Assembly (NCBI GenBank): GCA_037178855.1 | Contig: JASJZC010000001.1 | Span: 806,001 to 870,000, forward strand | Reading direction: 5' to 3' | From: Oscheius sp. JU75 | Taxonomy: Eukaryota > Nematoda > Chromadorea > Rhabditida > Rhabditidae | Length of the DNA stretch: 64,000 nucleotides | Part shown: positions 26,101 through 37,720 of the stretch, in pieces | Layout of the letters: every line of letters begins with the position of its first letter | Position numbering within the stretch: the first letter of the stretch is position 1 | Translations under genes and position numbers: made by a program | The notes under the pieces: model-generated | What the model was told of the DNA's origin: nothing | The model's input: the letters and a program-made list of their open reading frames with translations, nothing else | Databases searched by the model: none

Positions 26101-28477
26101 TGGGAGGAGGTCGTAACTGTCTCCCTTTCGCTATCCAATCGGGAGAGAAATAAATCGTGTGGTAAGAAGGAAGTGGCGCTAGGGAGAGATGGCGGGAGAG
26201 AAGAAGCAAAACAACGCTTCGCGCCGAAATGATTGGAATCTCTCCTCTCTGCCTTTCTACATGCGCGTCTTGTCGCTCAAAGACCAACGAACTGGAGCGG
26301 CTACAGCTTGATGGCAGGATCGCAGTGGTGTCTCACACGTTCGGCTAATTTCGAACTGATCAGGCGTCATTTCTTGTAATTGGTCAAGCACTCGTCATAG
26401 TCACGTTGGACCGTTCCTCAAGTCTCGTCCATAAAACTCAAAACATTTTTTAAACAAAAGGACGCCATAGGTCTCGTTAAGAATCTCTTTTTTTTTCATT
26501 GTATGTATATTCAAATACTCGGATTTGCTGTTAATGAAGTGCCCTCGTGCTGATCAATACTAAAATATTTAAAATTGGGAATCGTTTTGGACTTTAGCGA
26601 TTCGATTGAGAATGCGCACCATGGATCTTGTACAAACTATTCGGATTTATTTTCGGTCTTGAATCGTTGTGGATTAAAATATTTAACTACTTAAAACTAA
26701 ACAATTTTGCAGAAACCAGTGAGTAACGAGATTTAGCAAAAAGAGCGCGCCGAGATAGTACGGCGGAGCTCCCATAGACTGTCTCGATCTAAAAGTGTCG
26801 TTAAACCTCCTTCAGCACTGTTTTTTAAATGTTACCTATTCATGACAACACAAAGGACCAAAAGTACTGCATGAAAACTTGCAGGATTTGGTCTATTAAT
26901 CCGCTCACAAAGATACGAGTAGTTGTGCCTCTTTTGATCAGCTGTTTCTTATCACTCTAATCCTCACCCTTCTGTGCAAGATCTGCCAAAATTTGGTTGG
27001 TTAAGAAGGGGTGAAAGTGGAAGCATAGCTTTTCCTACCCGCGTCAAGGTCGCCGAAATAATCAGATAGCGCATAAGGAAAGACAGTGTATTTTTACCTC
27101 GAAATTAGCCTTTATTGCTTTTTGCAGGCCACGTCAGATGGATTCAAAGAACAGGAAACATTTTTGTACCCAGGTCAGAAGCTTTAGCTGGCGAGAAAAG
27201 AGGAAAGGCTGTCGGAAAGAGCCATATTGAAGGGGACTGTAAATGGTGGGAAAGGCGAACAATATGCAGAGAAAAGAAGACAATCATGTGATTGGAGAAA
27301 AAAATTGCAGAAATAGGGGGAAGCAGTTTAAAAAATAGATCAAGGGCCCTAATCAATCAGTCAGAACCGAAACTGCTCAAAGGAAGAGTTCTGCAGAAAA
27401 TGTCAATTACCTGACGGATATTCAAAGATGGAGTTGGGAAGAGTATATTCCGACGTCAGACTCGACTACGAGAGTCCGGTCGGAATGACCAACCAGGGAG
27501 AAATCCACAAATGGAGGCTAAGCTGTCTGTGTACTAGACATTTGACTCGAAACCCCCCAACTCGCTTTTTTGGAAAACACCCTGTTTACCTATTCTTTGA
27601 CCACTAGCTCGTGAATAATCGCCAGATGATCACTGCCAAATGCGTTTGCCCTCCCGAGTAGGAGATAAATGACAGGTACAGGAGTAGACGTCACAGAAAA
27701 AAATATTGCTGCTTTGATATGCATCGCTTTATGGTTCTTGATGTCATTTGTGATGTTTTGAAGAGTTTGGGGATTGGAACAGCTGGCGGAAAGAGACAAT
27801 GGGAGTTAGCACAGTTTTGGGACTTGACTGATCTCGGCCAGATCGTTTGATCCAGCGGAGTGAGTCATAGACCATCCAGGATTATTGTCCAATTTTTTAA
27901 TTTTAACAGCGTATCCATTCTAAACGATCCAGATCACTCGAATCGCACCCGTAGTGTCTCGGCAGCACCCAGAGGTATCCTCGCGCGCCAATCTTTATGA
28001 CATTGGAACCTTTTCTGTATGGCTCGGGTAGTTCAGCGGACAGATGGATGTGCCCGTGTCATTATTTTATTTTTTAACTCAGTTTGGTAGTACATGCATC
28101 TTTTAACCAAGGCTCTATGAAAAAAAACTGTTCTCGGCCCGTTGGCATGCCTTGTCTGATCCAGTACATGTTCTTTTCCCACACGAAAAAGGCAGTTCTT
28201 GAAAATTTTTTACGCTCGACAAGAGAAAATCATTAGACTTACGGTAACAACATCCTGCTACATTCTCAAAACTTACTACAAGTCGCAAGACTTTGATAGT
28301 TTAAGCATCTGGTGAAGTAGATGATCTCGTTGTAAGGTTTCTGTCAATCGGTCTATCGTCTTCTGTGTCAAGCACCCTGTAAGCTTTTCCTCCCCATAAG
28401 AGTCCAGTCAAGCCCGCAACCTCCGAACCCGATAACCACTACTCTTATCTCTGTTTATTCTCTTCCATTCTCTGCCC
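23160..28477. other. Gene-poor region upstream of TENT5 and of the SDR gene
   Basis: No coding gene could be supported. The longest frame (24332-24862, minus, 176 codons) has no recognisable domain and no exon-like borders. The region should contain the TENT5 promoter and any 5' untranslated exons, since the first coding exon begins at an acceptor (23160). A tRNA A-box-like piece (GGGTAGTTCAGCGG) lies at about 28025, and a B-box-like piece (minus strand) at about 27935. Confidence 0.45.
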
Positions 28478-29745
28478 ATGTTCCTTCTGCTCTCTGTCCT
28501 AGTAGTTCTCTATTTCATAGTAACTCACTTTTTTGAAAAACTCGAGCTAAGGGATCTCGACAACAAAGCCATTTTTATCACTGGTTGTGATTCGGGTAAT
28601 TCGGTACACTGTTCCTTTTATATTTTCAAGGCTTTGGACATGGACTGGCTCTGAAATGTCTCTCACGAGGAATTACTGTCTTTGCCGGTTGCTTGACAGA
28701 GATAGGAGGAGAGGATTTAAGAAAAGAGGCCAAGAATCTCTCTGGGAAGCTAGAAATCATTCAAGTTGACGTCTCCAGTGATGAAAGTGTAGCCAAGGCT
28801 AAACTTGTATTAGAAGATAAAACCAAACCCTATGGTGGACTTCACGGCGTGGTGAACAATGCAGGAATAGTTGGGACAGCCTTTGTTGATGACTTGTTAA
28901 CTGTCGATGACTATAAAAAGGTAAACTTAAATTTCAGTTTTTATTAATCATTGTTTGAGACAGCTGACGTGAATGTCTGGGGGATCATCAGGGTGACCCA
29001 CGCCCTGAAAGAGCTGGTCAAGAAGACTAAAGGACGGATTGTTGTGGTAACTTCAATTTGTGCAAGGGTAGCCATACCAGCTAATGGTCCGTATACAGTC
29101 TCCAAGTATGCTGCTTCAGGATACTGCGATACGATCAGGTCGGTCCAACTTTCACTGTTGCCTACTGTTACTGTCTGTCAGACTCTCTGTCTCTCTGTCT
29201 TTTTGTCTGTCGGTCTACTGTATTCTGCCTACTGTCTCACTGTCCCAAACTTATTTCAGAAAGGAACTTGCACCATGGGGAGTTAAGGTCTGTGTCCTCG
29301 AGCCTGGCTTCTTCAAAACTGCGTTAACCGACCCAAACCGCGTTTCTGTAAGCTTGCTCTTAAATATTTGTTATCTTTCTACACTCAGAGAATCATAGAT
29401 TTTGTCTGGAAGCGAGCATCTCCCGAGCTTCGGGAAGCTCACGGTGTTGAGTTTTTAAAGGAGAGTCAAGCGATGGTTCACAAGTTTTTGGACAGTATTG
29501 GATCAGAGAGGGTGAACTTGGTGGTGGATGCCTATTTTCATGCCTTGACAGCTGTATATCCTCGTCCAAGATATCAAGTTGGGAACGATTCGAAGTTTCT
29601 GTAAGTTTCTTAAAGAGACAGTGACTGTGGAACTTCCAGATGGGGACCACTCTCCTTACTACCCTCGCGTCTTCAAGACCTGCTCTTCCAACTCCAACAC
29701 ATCACTCTCGGGCACCCTGTCCCAGCAGCCTTGAAGAAAAACTGA
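28478..29745 (+). CDS. Membrane-anchored short-chain dehydrogenase (17beta-HSD6/retinol dehydrogenase type)
   Basis: An NAD(P)-dependent oxidoreductase of the SDR family, likely acting on a sterol or retinoid-type alcohol at the ER membrane. Six exons in phase: 28478-28595, 28631-28920, 28960-29138, 29260-29347, 29389-29600, 29640-29745. An N-terminal hydrophobic segment (FLLLSVLVVLYFIV) is followed by the cofactor motif TGCDSGFGHG, the structural motif NNAGI, catalytic Ser in VVVTSICA and the catalytic pair YTVSK. The C-terminal part (LPSRLQDLLFQLQ) fits the class. Exon 3 uses an unusual TTTGAG acceptor. An AATAAA follows 9 bases after the stop and the DGAT2-like gene starts 173 bases later, so the two lipid genes may be co-transcribed. 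The substrate cannot be read from the sequence. Confidence 0.92.
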
Positions 29746-29753
29746 TTTGTGTC

Positions 29754-29759
29754 AATAAA
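29754..29759 (+). terminator. Polyadenylation signal of SDR gene
   Basis: AATAAA eight bases beyond the stop codon, followed by a T-rich stretch. Its closeness to the next gene's acceptor (29916) is of the size seen between cistrons of nematode operons. Confidence 0.7.
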
Positions 29760-29918
29760 GCACATTGTTTTCACTCTCGCTTGACTTTCTCTCGTGACGC
29801 GGGTCCAAGAATTTGTGTGTTGCAGGTACAAGGGTCACGTAAACGACGCGCTGTTTATATCTACCACCTTCTTATCTTTGTCTCTTATTGAACCTGATTG
29901 TACACTTCCTTTCCAGAC

Positions 29919-32447
29919 ATGAGCATTGAATGGGTTCCGATCATTGGAGTTCCTTGGGAACGCCGACGAGGCCTTCTGGCCGTATTTCACCACTTTTTCA
30001 TGACTTACATAGCAGCCATTCTATGCCTCATACTTCCTATTGTCTTGGTAAGCTCTGTTTCTGTCCCTGACTGCTTTATTGTCCTTCTCCCAGCTGAGCA
30101 AACTATTACAAAAACTTATAGCAGTGACTTTTGCATACCGATTTTCTATTTCAAGTCAAAATGCAGCTGTGAGATATTGCGATTGATTTTTCAGTTTCAA
30201 AACATGATTTCTCAGCTTTTGGATGTTCTAGAAACTTGTAGCCCATATAAAAAGCTACAACTTTGGCCGAAGCCGAAAAAAATTGTTTTACATTTTGGCT
30301 CGTGGACACCAGCGCCGCACCCGTAATATCTTGCGTCGGTTGCCAATCATGTTTGCTTTCAAACTTTAGGAAGCGTACCAGTGATGCGAGTATCCTGATA
30401 CTTATCATAAAAAAAATACATGTTTCAGCTTCTAACCTTCCAATGGCACCTCCTTGCCCTCTACGCCGTCTGGTACTACTTTGACAGAGACTCTCCTTGC
30501 AAAGGCGGCTATCGGAGCGAATGGTATCAAAAGTGATTCTTTAAAATTAAATTTCAATTTTATCTTTAATTTTAGAATGAGAGTCCACGACTGGTTCGCT
30601 GATTATTTCCCCATAGTTCTTCACAAAACGGCTGAGCTTCCAGCTAACCAGAACTACTTGGTCGGAATCCACCCTCATGGTTTGACGTGTCAAATTTAAA
30701 AACACATTTTAAATTCACAGGTATTATTGCCATGTCGGCCTATGCAAATTTCGCGACCAATGGAACGAAGGTTTATGATAAGGTACTTGTTTATGTTTTT
30801 TGACCTTGTCGGTTTTTCATAGAACAGTTTTTGATACATCATTTTCAGTTCCCAGGAATCACGTTCAATCTTTGTACTCTTCAATCCAACTTCAGTCTGC
30901 CGATTAGAAGAGAGCTGCTCATGCTTAATGGATGTGTGAGCTGTGCTAAGGAGAGCATTGAGCATGTACTTACGAAGAGTGGTAAGGGAAGAGCCATCGT
31001 ACTTGTTGTAGGTAAGTGAATTTAAATTTAAAAAAAACTAATCTTGGTTTTTTGTTTCTTTGTGCATTTTTCGGTGCTTTACACATATTTGCTCGGTTTT
31101 TAAGTGTGTTTAATCGATTTGCCGTTAAGCGACAAGAGGTTTGAAAATTGGCGGGAATGCTCACAACAATTAGAGTCACTGACGAAAACGATGATTTCTT
31201 CAGCATTCGGAGCATTCCGCCAATTTTCGAGCCCGCTATGCATAAATTTAATTCATACAGGGTGGCCGATAAGTATTGGCGTGTAAAAAATGCGTTTTTC
31301 TTGGAAACCAGAAAACGATTGCACATTAGGTGGCTAGATATGATGGAAAACATCTCGCAAATTTATATTTTCACAGTCAGATCGAGACATTTACTTTTAA
31401 ATTTGCACAGTGGTGGAAACTGTGACCGTGGAACAGCTTGTGCGGCGCGAGTGACATGTCAAAAAACTAGTAACGTATAAATCCTAAATGGTGTGTTTCG
31501 AATAGCTTGAACTTAAGTTTCTACATTGTTAAATCAATCATGATGCCTTCGGTATTAAAAGAACGAAAAGATATTTCTCTGGTGGATTTTTTGGGTCTCT
31601 TTTTTTCTTTTTTTTTTTGGTATCCATTGTTTTCTAGACATACCCAATAACTCTATAGCATGAGACTATGTTGGTCGAATAGAGCATAAAAACTAGTGTT
31701 GAATCAGCCTAAATACAGGCCTTTAAGATGAACTGTGGGCAACAATGACTACATATGAGTAAGCGCGCTAATACTTATCGGCTACCCTGTATAAGGGCAA
31801 TATCTGCACATCCGCTATAAAAAGTTTTCCTTTTTTTTCCAAAATTGTTGCTGTCCCAGTTGCATTCGTAAAAACAGTTTGAGAATTTCACTCTGAGTAA
31901 TAACCTTTCCCTATTCAGGAGGAGCAGAAGAAGCCCTGGACGCACATCCCGGCTATCACTGCCTGACACTGTCTTCCAGAAAAGGCTTCGTCAGAGAGGC
32001 TCTGAGAACTGGAGCTAATCTCGTACCTGTCTACTCTTTCGGGGAAAATGAAATCTTCCAACAGGCACACTTAAAAATACTTCGCGTTTTAAATTGCAAC
32101 CTATTAAGGTGGAAAATCCGAAAGGCTCAAAGCTGCGGAACTTTCAGACCTGGGTCAAGGGCAAGATTGGCATAAGTTGGCCAATTTTTCATGGCAGGGG
32201 ACTCCTGCAGGTACATTTTTTTTTTTTTGCATTTTTCAGTTTTCAGTACACATTCGGGTATCTTCCTTTCAGAAGACCTATTAATACCGTAGTTGGACGA
32301 CCTATTCCAGTGGACAGAGTAGAAAATCCTAGTAAGGAACAAATTGACCTACTCCATGGGAAGTATATGGAGGCCTTAAAGAAGCTTTTCGACGAGCACA
32401 AAACACAATTTGGGGTCTCGAAGGCGACGGAACTGGTGATCCAGTAA
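29919..32447 (+). CDS. DGAT2: Diacylglycerol O-acyltransferase 2-like
   Basis: DGAT2-family enzymes make triacylglycerol (or related esters) from diacylglycerol and acyl-CoA in the ER. Eight exons in phase (29919-30047, 30429-30532, 30576-30679, 30721-30782, 30849-31011, 31919-32064, 32109-32210, 32247-32447) give 336 residues, typical of the family. It has an N-terminal hydrophobic hairpin, the active-site motif HPHG (split across exons 3 and 4), [35 protein letters not shown] and [12 protein letters not shown]. The ATG follows an acceptor (TTTCCAG) by two bases. Intron 6 appears to begin with GC rather than GT (32065). Intron 5 holds a 532-bp transposon-like element. AATAAA overlaps the stop codon (32447-32452). 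DGAT2 and monoacylglycerol/wax acyltransferases share these motifs, so the exact substrate is open. Confidence 0.93.
30205..30275. repeat. Dispersed intronic repeat, copy 3
   Basis: GATGTTCTAGAAACTTGTAG followed by AAGCTACAACTTTGGC in DGAT2 intron 1. It matches the copies at about 7345-7425 and 18265-18335. Confidence 0.45.
31258..31789. mobile_element. MITE with Tc1/mariner-like ends in DGAT2 intron 5
   Basis: The left end reads CAGGGTGGCCGATAAGTATT and the right end is its inverted copy with single mismatches. Both ends are flanked by TA, the target duplication of Tc1/mariner elements. The element is 532 bp and has no transposase ORF, so it is nonautonomous. It lies wholly inside an intron and should not change the protein. 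Confidence 0.75.
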
Positions 32448-32452
32448 ATAAA

Positions 32453-33159
32453 TCTTTTAAGTTTAAGTTTGTTCAATTTAAGGTTCCAAAACGGGCAGTA
32501 AAATGTTTTCTTGCGGTTTCAAAACTACTCTACAAGTATGAAATTTTGTTGGAATGAATAAAGTTATTATTAGGTATTAGGTTAAACCCCAACGACTGTA
32601 GCTACAAACGGAGATTTGCGGTTCTACTTTTCAAGAAACCTTAATCCCTTTGGTTGAAAAATGCGCCATTTTTATTTAGCCACGCGAACGTGAGATCCAA
32701 TTCGCTAGCCCAAACGGCGAGAAAAAGTAGAAAATTGAGGGAACGCTGACCTTCTCCCTTTTTCTTTTTACTCCATTTTCTATTTACTTTTGACGTCGGA
32801 GTAGACGTTTCTGGGGTAGTTTTCTGCGTTGAGTCGATTGAACATACTTATTGTTAGACGTCATAAAAATGTGTGTAAGCACCGGCCGGAACGAAACTTC
32901 AGATCCCGGCCCGCAGGCATCCCTAAACGCGAGCTTTTTCAGTTGGTTAGCGCTCCGACTAGGAACCAAAAACGGTGAAGTTAGAATCTCACATGGGTTG
33001 ACCCCTTATATTCATTCACGAAAACCTCGAAAATCTTTAGAAGATTTTTTGTATACTCGTTGGCCCAGAATTCCCACCTTCCTGTCGAAGCGACTATCGA
33101 TTCCATGTTATCAGCTCTCACCAACAAGTCTCCAACCAATATTTCTGTTTTCACTCTGA
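32453..33159. other. Intergenic region DGAT2 / kinase-Kelch
   Basis: It holds a dispersed repeat (32795-32858, AGTAGACGTTTCTGGGGT) that recurs at about 37275-37335, and a tRNA-like A-box piece (CAGTTGGTTAGCGCTCCGAC, about 32940). The last 130 bases match the region upstream of the second kinase copy near 61450-61602. No gene was seen. Confidence 0.5.
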
Positions 33160-36100
33160 ATGTCTTCATTCAATGTGGAACCAGCTGAAACAGGTGCCTT
33201 GCAATTTTCTTCACATACTGTTTTAGCCGTTACTCGCTTCACAAGAGGCCACTTTTCCGAGCTGATCCAGAAAGATGCGGGCGGTGAAGGGATTCTTTAC
33301 GCGGCTAAACATGACATGCACGGGTGAGGCTTCTTTCAGGCTAGAATTTTAATTTCTCAATAGGAATGTCATGGTAAAGGTGTTCAGAAGTCCGGATAAT
33401 AAGTACAGCGAACAGGAAGTCAAAATATTGGTCAAAGTAAGTACCGCAGTGATTCGAATAGAGGCACAGTCTAAATACACAATTACGTATTCGGATTTTT
33501 CAACTACAAGACAGCATTTTGTGTTTTCAATATTCTTCAGTATTGTGGCCCTTGGTCTATAGTCTGTCAAGCTGGGAAATTGAAGACGCAGTTTTCTAAC
33601 ATACTCGTGGCGGGACTCTTTTCTTTGAACATGGGCCCAAAAATGAATAAAACCGACAAGCAGCATGAGATTATTCTTGTCGGTTTTATTTATTTTTGAG
33701 TCCATTTTCAGTGAAAAATATTCCCGTCACAAACAATGTTGAATGACTGCGTTTTCCACTTCCCAGCTGACCAGACTATATACTTCAACATCGCTGAAGA
33801 TCAGATAATCTAAAAATGCGAATTGCGAGCGTTAGCCTATATCGAATAATATTCAGCCTTTTGCTCCCTTTCAGGTGACTCTCCACCAAAATATTGTTCG
33901 CCTATTGGGCTCGTTCTACTTTGAAGACGGAACCGATGCTATGCGTCAGGGATATGTTATGGAATTTATGGCTAATGGAAGCTTGTCTGCAGGTGAATCT
34001 TTTGTTGGTAGAGTCGCTTCTTTTGCTGGTTTAGTTATACACGACCTGTCAATAGAGTACGATGACAACCAAGTGTATTCTTGGATTCAACAGGCCGGTC
34101 GTGGGATTGCCTATCTTCACTGCCAAAACATTATTCATCGTGATGTTAATACAAGGAAGTGAGTCGTTTATCTAAAACATATCAAATATCGCACGTTCCC
34201 CATTCCTTGTACAATCTAACTTAAAATGTTTGCGCGTCTCTGTCTGTCTGTCTGAAGCCATTTGCGCATACTATCGCCCCTAGGGCGGCTCAAGTGCCAG
34301 TTAAAACCTATGATCTTCACAGCTAAAATATTATTCATCGTGATGTGCATAGAAGAAAGTGAGTTGTTTATCTGAAACACCTCATTTCGCACGTCTCCAT
34401 ACCTCACCTACTAGAGCGCAATGGTTTGTCAATGCTAGGTCAAGACTAAAGGAGTATTCTGATACTTCGAATTTAGCATGCTCCTTGGAGAAACTATCGA
34501 CGTCTTGAAAATTAGCGACTTTGGTTCGGCGAAGCCGGATGCCATAACTACTGAGAAAAACACTTGTTTGTAAGTCAAATATCATTTGTCACTGTTTATT
34601 TTAGCATGGGAACAATCGTGTATATGGCTCCTGAGGTCATTGACGGTCAGGGAGTGAATTCTGCAGCCGACGTGTATTCGCTTGGTATTTCAACGTGGGA
34701 GATGTTTCACAGAAAGTATCGAAACACAACCATAAGGAAAATACATCAGATTCAGAAAGCCTTTTTATGAGCACGATAGTTTGCCCCAATATAGACTCTG
34801 CAGTATGATTATTACTGGAACTAGACCTAAAATTGAATTGAGAATAGAGGAGGAGATGAAAAACTTGATCTTGAGGTAGGTGTTTGATCCATTCTCAGAA
34901 GAGCCCTGTCTGCCAGTGACAACGTAGAGCGAAAACTCTCAACAATGGACTTCTAGCTCTGTCTATGTCTGTTCCGATGCACGTTTTCAGATCTTTGGAA
35001 GCCCAGTCTAAACTGCGCCCAAAAGCAAGTGATTTTACAACCATTGCCGTCAAGTTAGGAAGTGAAACTAATGTGTCACCTAATGCCCAAAAAAAACAAA
35101 AGGCTTTATTGGTAGAAAGCAATAGCTCTCTAATGACCACTGTTAACAACGCCAGACAATATTTTGCAAAAACACGTGAGTTCTTGGTTGTGGGTAGTTT
35201 GCCGATTTACTTGTTTTAGGCGCACCTCCTAATCTGAAATCGGAAATACAAAAAACCTTTGATTCTAAACTAGTAGGCTGCTTTTACATTAATCGTGATT
35301 TACAATGTTCTGCAGACACTGTTGATCGGCGGCTATCGGGAAAATCATTGGCCACATAAAACTATTCTAGCTTTCGAACATAGAACGAAAACCTGGAAAG
35401 AGCTGGATGTGAGAGTACCCGATTTTAGCAGCGGAGCTGTGGTACTTGATGAAGAGCTCTATACTATCGCTCGATATAAGATAGATCCGGAGATGTTGTT
35501 CAAGCTGGATCCTGCAAATAGATCATGGATTAAACTGACCCATATCCCCAATGGACGAAGGACTAAGTTTTACCAAAGCGTCGCATACCGAAGAAAAATT
35601 TGCGTCGTTGTGCAAGAGGATTATTGCGAGACGGTATTTGCTTACGATCCCGCTCCAAATTCTTGGAGTAAATTGGCGTGAGTCCTTAGTAGATTTTAGT
35701 CAATCCAGGACGCGAGACTTACCTTACGAAAGACTGCGCTGCTAGGGTGCGAATATAGTACACCTCCTTTCAAACTTTAATTGACCGCGCAAAGTTTGTT
35801 TGACTGCGTAAGAGCATCGAAAATACGTGTCGCTTTCTGTCCTATCTTTCTCTTATTACAGTCTACGTGTGTCATAAGCAAACAGATCTCTAGAAACTTA
35901 TTGCAAAAATGGCAGTGTATTGTTTCAACACGTTTTGCGTTCCATCTTCAATAGTGCAGCTTTTTTAGCCAACACGAGAGACGAAAGCCGACGTAGACGA
36001 TTGGTGTTGAATTTAAGAGCTCCTTTTTGTATTGATCTTCCTGAGGTATGGTTTTTGACACACGGTAGCCGGAACGAAAAAAAAAATAGCCCAGAAAGCC

Positions 36101-36665
36101 GAACCGAAAATTTTGCTAGATAAAACTGGATCAAAAGCTATTGTCCAAACTAGATTACCTTTGCAGGCCCATCAAAGAAACTATGATCATTCAAAGGATT
36201 ACTGTCTTTAACGACAAATTATACATATTTGGTAGAGACCGGTGTTGTCGTATGGAAGCTGGATACTATGACCCTGTGAAAAACGAATGGATGTATTTGA
36301 GCCTTGGAAATCTTGTTAACTTTTTACCCACCCTAGCCGTCACATACAAAAACGAAATGGTTTTTTTGGACTATCCTAATGTCTACGCGTCAAACCTTGC
36401 TGAAAAAACGTCTTTGAAGATTCTGCCACCACTAATGTCTTGGCGTCGATGTGCTGCCGTCTTTACCTGTGGAAATTCGCTATTTGTTGCTGGCGGTCAC
36501 AAAGGACTAATCAACTTCCGTCGATGCTCGGATGAAGTGAAAAGCTTTGATGGAATGACCTGGACTGAAATGCCTCCCATGCCCTATGGGCTTACAATTT
36601 CTACCACTGTAACTGCAACTGGTGATCTGGCTAAACAACTTTTGAAGTGGTATTGTAAGAAATAA
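33160..36665 (+). CDS. Protein kinase fused to a Kelch beta-propeller
   Basis: Twelve exons in phase (33160-33193, 33227-33323, 33364-33436, 33875-33992, 34035-34158, 34477-34569, 34605-34715, 34756-34875, 34991-35175, 35221-35273, 35316-35677, 36167-36665) encode 622 residues. The N-terminal half is a TKL-type (TAK1-like) kinase domain: Lys in MVKVF, HQNIVRLLGSF, HRDVN, KISDFG, MAPE, DVYSLGISTWEM, and a C-lobe ending KLRPKASDF. After a short linker the C-terminal half carries Kelch-type repeats (LLIGGY, VFAYDPAPNSW, LYIFG, LFVAGG, VKSFDGMTW). The catalytic-loop Lys normally two residues after the HRD Asp is Asn, so activity is doubtful. The kinase-Kelch junction (exons 10-11, intron 35274-35315) uses consensus sites and keeps frame. 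AATAAA overlaps the stop. A partial paralogue lies at 61603. Confidence 0.85.
33638..33698. repeat. 23-bp hairpin in kinase intron 3
   Basis: Bases 33638-33660 pair with 33676-33698 with one mismatch (core AATAAAACCGACAAG, inverted), leaving a 15-base loop. It could be a small repeat or a hairpin RNA; nothing else supports a gene. Confidence 0.6.
34319..34400 (+). repeat. Tandem partial copy of kinase exon 5 end
   Basis: This intron piece repeats the end of exon 5 with its donor site (ATTATTCATCGTGATGT then AAGTGAGTTG) 197 bases downstream of the original. A TAA sits in frame just before the duplicated codons, so it is unlikely to serve as an exon. Confidence 0.7.
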
Positions 36666-37720
36666 ACTTTGTATTAAATTGGATTTGGAAATCGTTGTGC
36701 AGTTGAACAGACAAGGACAAGGCAAAATCTCTCTGGGACTCTTTCTTCCAGGACAATCGACTATTTTTCCTTCAAGACAGTCTACCATCTCGCCTCGCTT
36801 TCATTCTAAGGGCATGCCAGATTGAATATTGAATGAATAGGAACACACACGAGAGAAAGAGTAGTTGGTCTGCCGTCGGAGATCAATGGCCTTAAGGGGC
36901 ATTCTATCCCCGCTTCCGAACCGAATGTTTTTTAGTAATGTGTCAGATTGAAGAGGGGAAGGCCGGCCAAAGAGCTCAATAAAACAGGAAATGAAAGGGA
37001 AACTTTATGCTCAGATGGCTTTTGATTTGAGGGTGGAGAGGGTGGTCTCTTGATTCCCCTTGAGAGGTTTGTGCTAGAACTTTGAGGGTATAGGTATTGA
37101 GAGACAGAGAGACAGAACTTTATTCCTCTTCAACCAGGCCATAACCGATCAATATCTTCTCATTAAAACTGGATCTCGGTGTCAGGCTCTTACATCTGGA
37201 GCGGTACTTGCCGAGATGTTAGCAGGATTTGGGCTGCTTGTAGTGGTAGCAGGAGCCTGGAACCTGAGGGATTTTTCGTCAAAGTAGACGTTTCTAGGGT
37301 GGAATTTGACGCTGAATCGATTAGACACACTTAGAAACTGAGAAAATTAGCAGTGTAAGCCACCGAAATATTTCAAATCAAGCTTATCTGCAAAAGGCGC
37401 GCTGTTTACCCGTTTGCCCATAAGGGGACTGCCACTTTAAAAATGGCATGGAGAGTTTCGAGCTGGAACCTATGTTCTTTCTGTCTCTTTTTTTAATGAA
37501 GTTTTGGCGGGAGTATGAGAGTTGCGAATAATATGCGGACGGCGATAGTGCAGACAGAGAGACGCAGACAGAGGGAGGGTAGTCCCCAAGATGATCAGCT
37601 GTCCTCCCTTCTTATCGCAACACTTCGTACAAACTTTTTAAATATTTTTGTCTCGTATCATTCCAAAACATCCCCCGCTTTATCGTCTTCCCCTGAAATC
37701 GATAATCTCAGTTTAGCACA
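36666..37720. other. Intergenic region kinase-Kelch / Argonaute locus
   Basis: It contains the second copy of the AGTAGACGTTTCTAGGGT repeat (37275-37335) and GA-rich tracts. Promoter elements for the downstream Q/N/R/Y-rich exons would lie here, but none stands out. Confidence 0.4.

Noticed and set aside
34319-34362. Duplicate HRD-containing exon in kinase copy 1
   Set aside because: A stop codon sits in frame directly before the duplicated codons and there is no usable acceptor phase.
33160-36665. Kinase segment as a truncated pseudogene
   Set aside because: All twelve exons join in phase without a stop, so an intact gene is the simpler reading.
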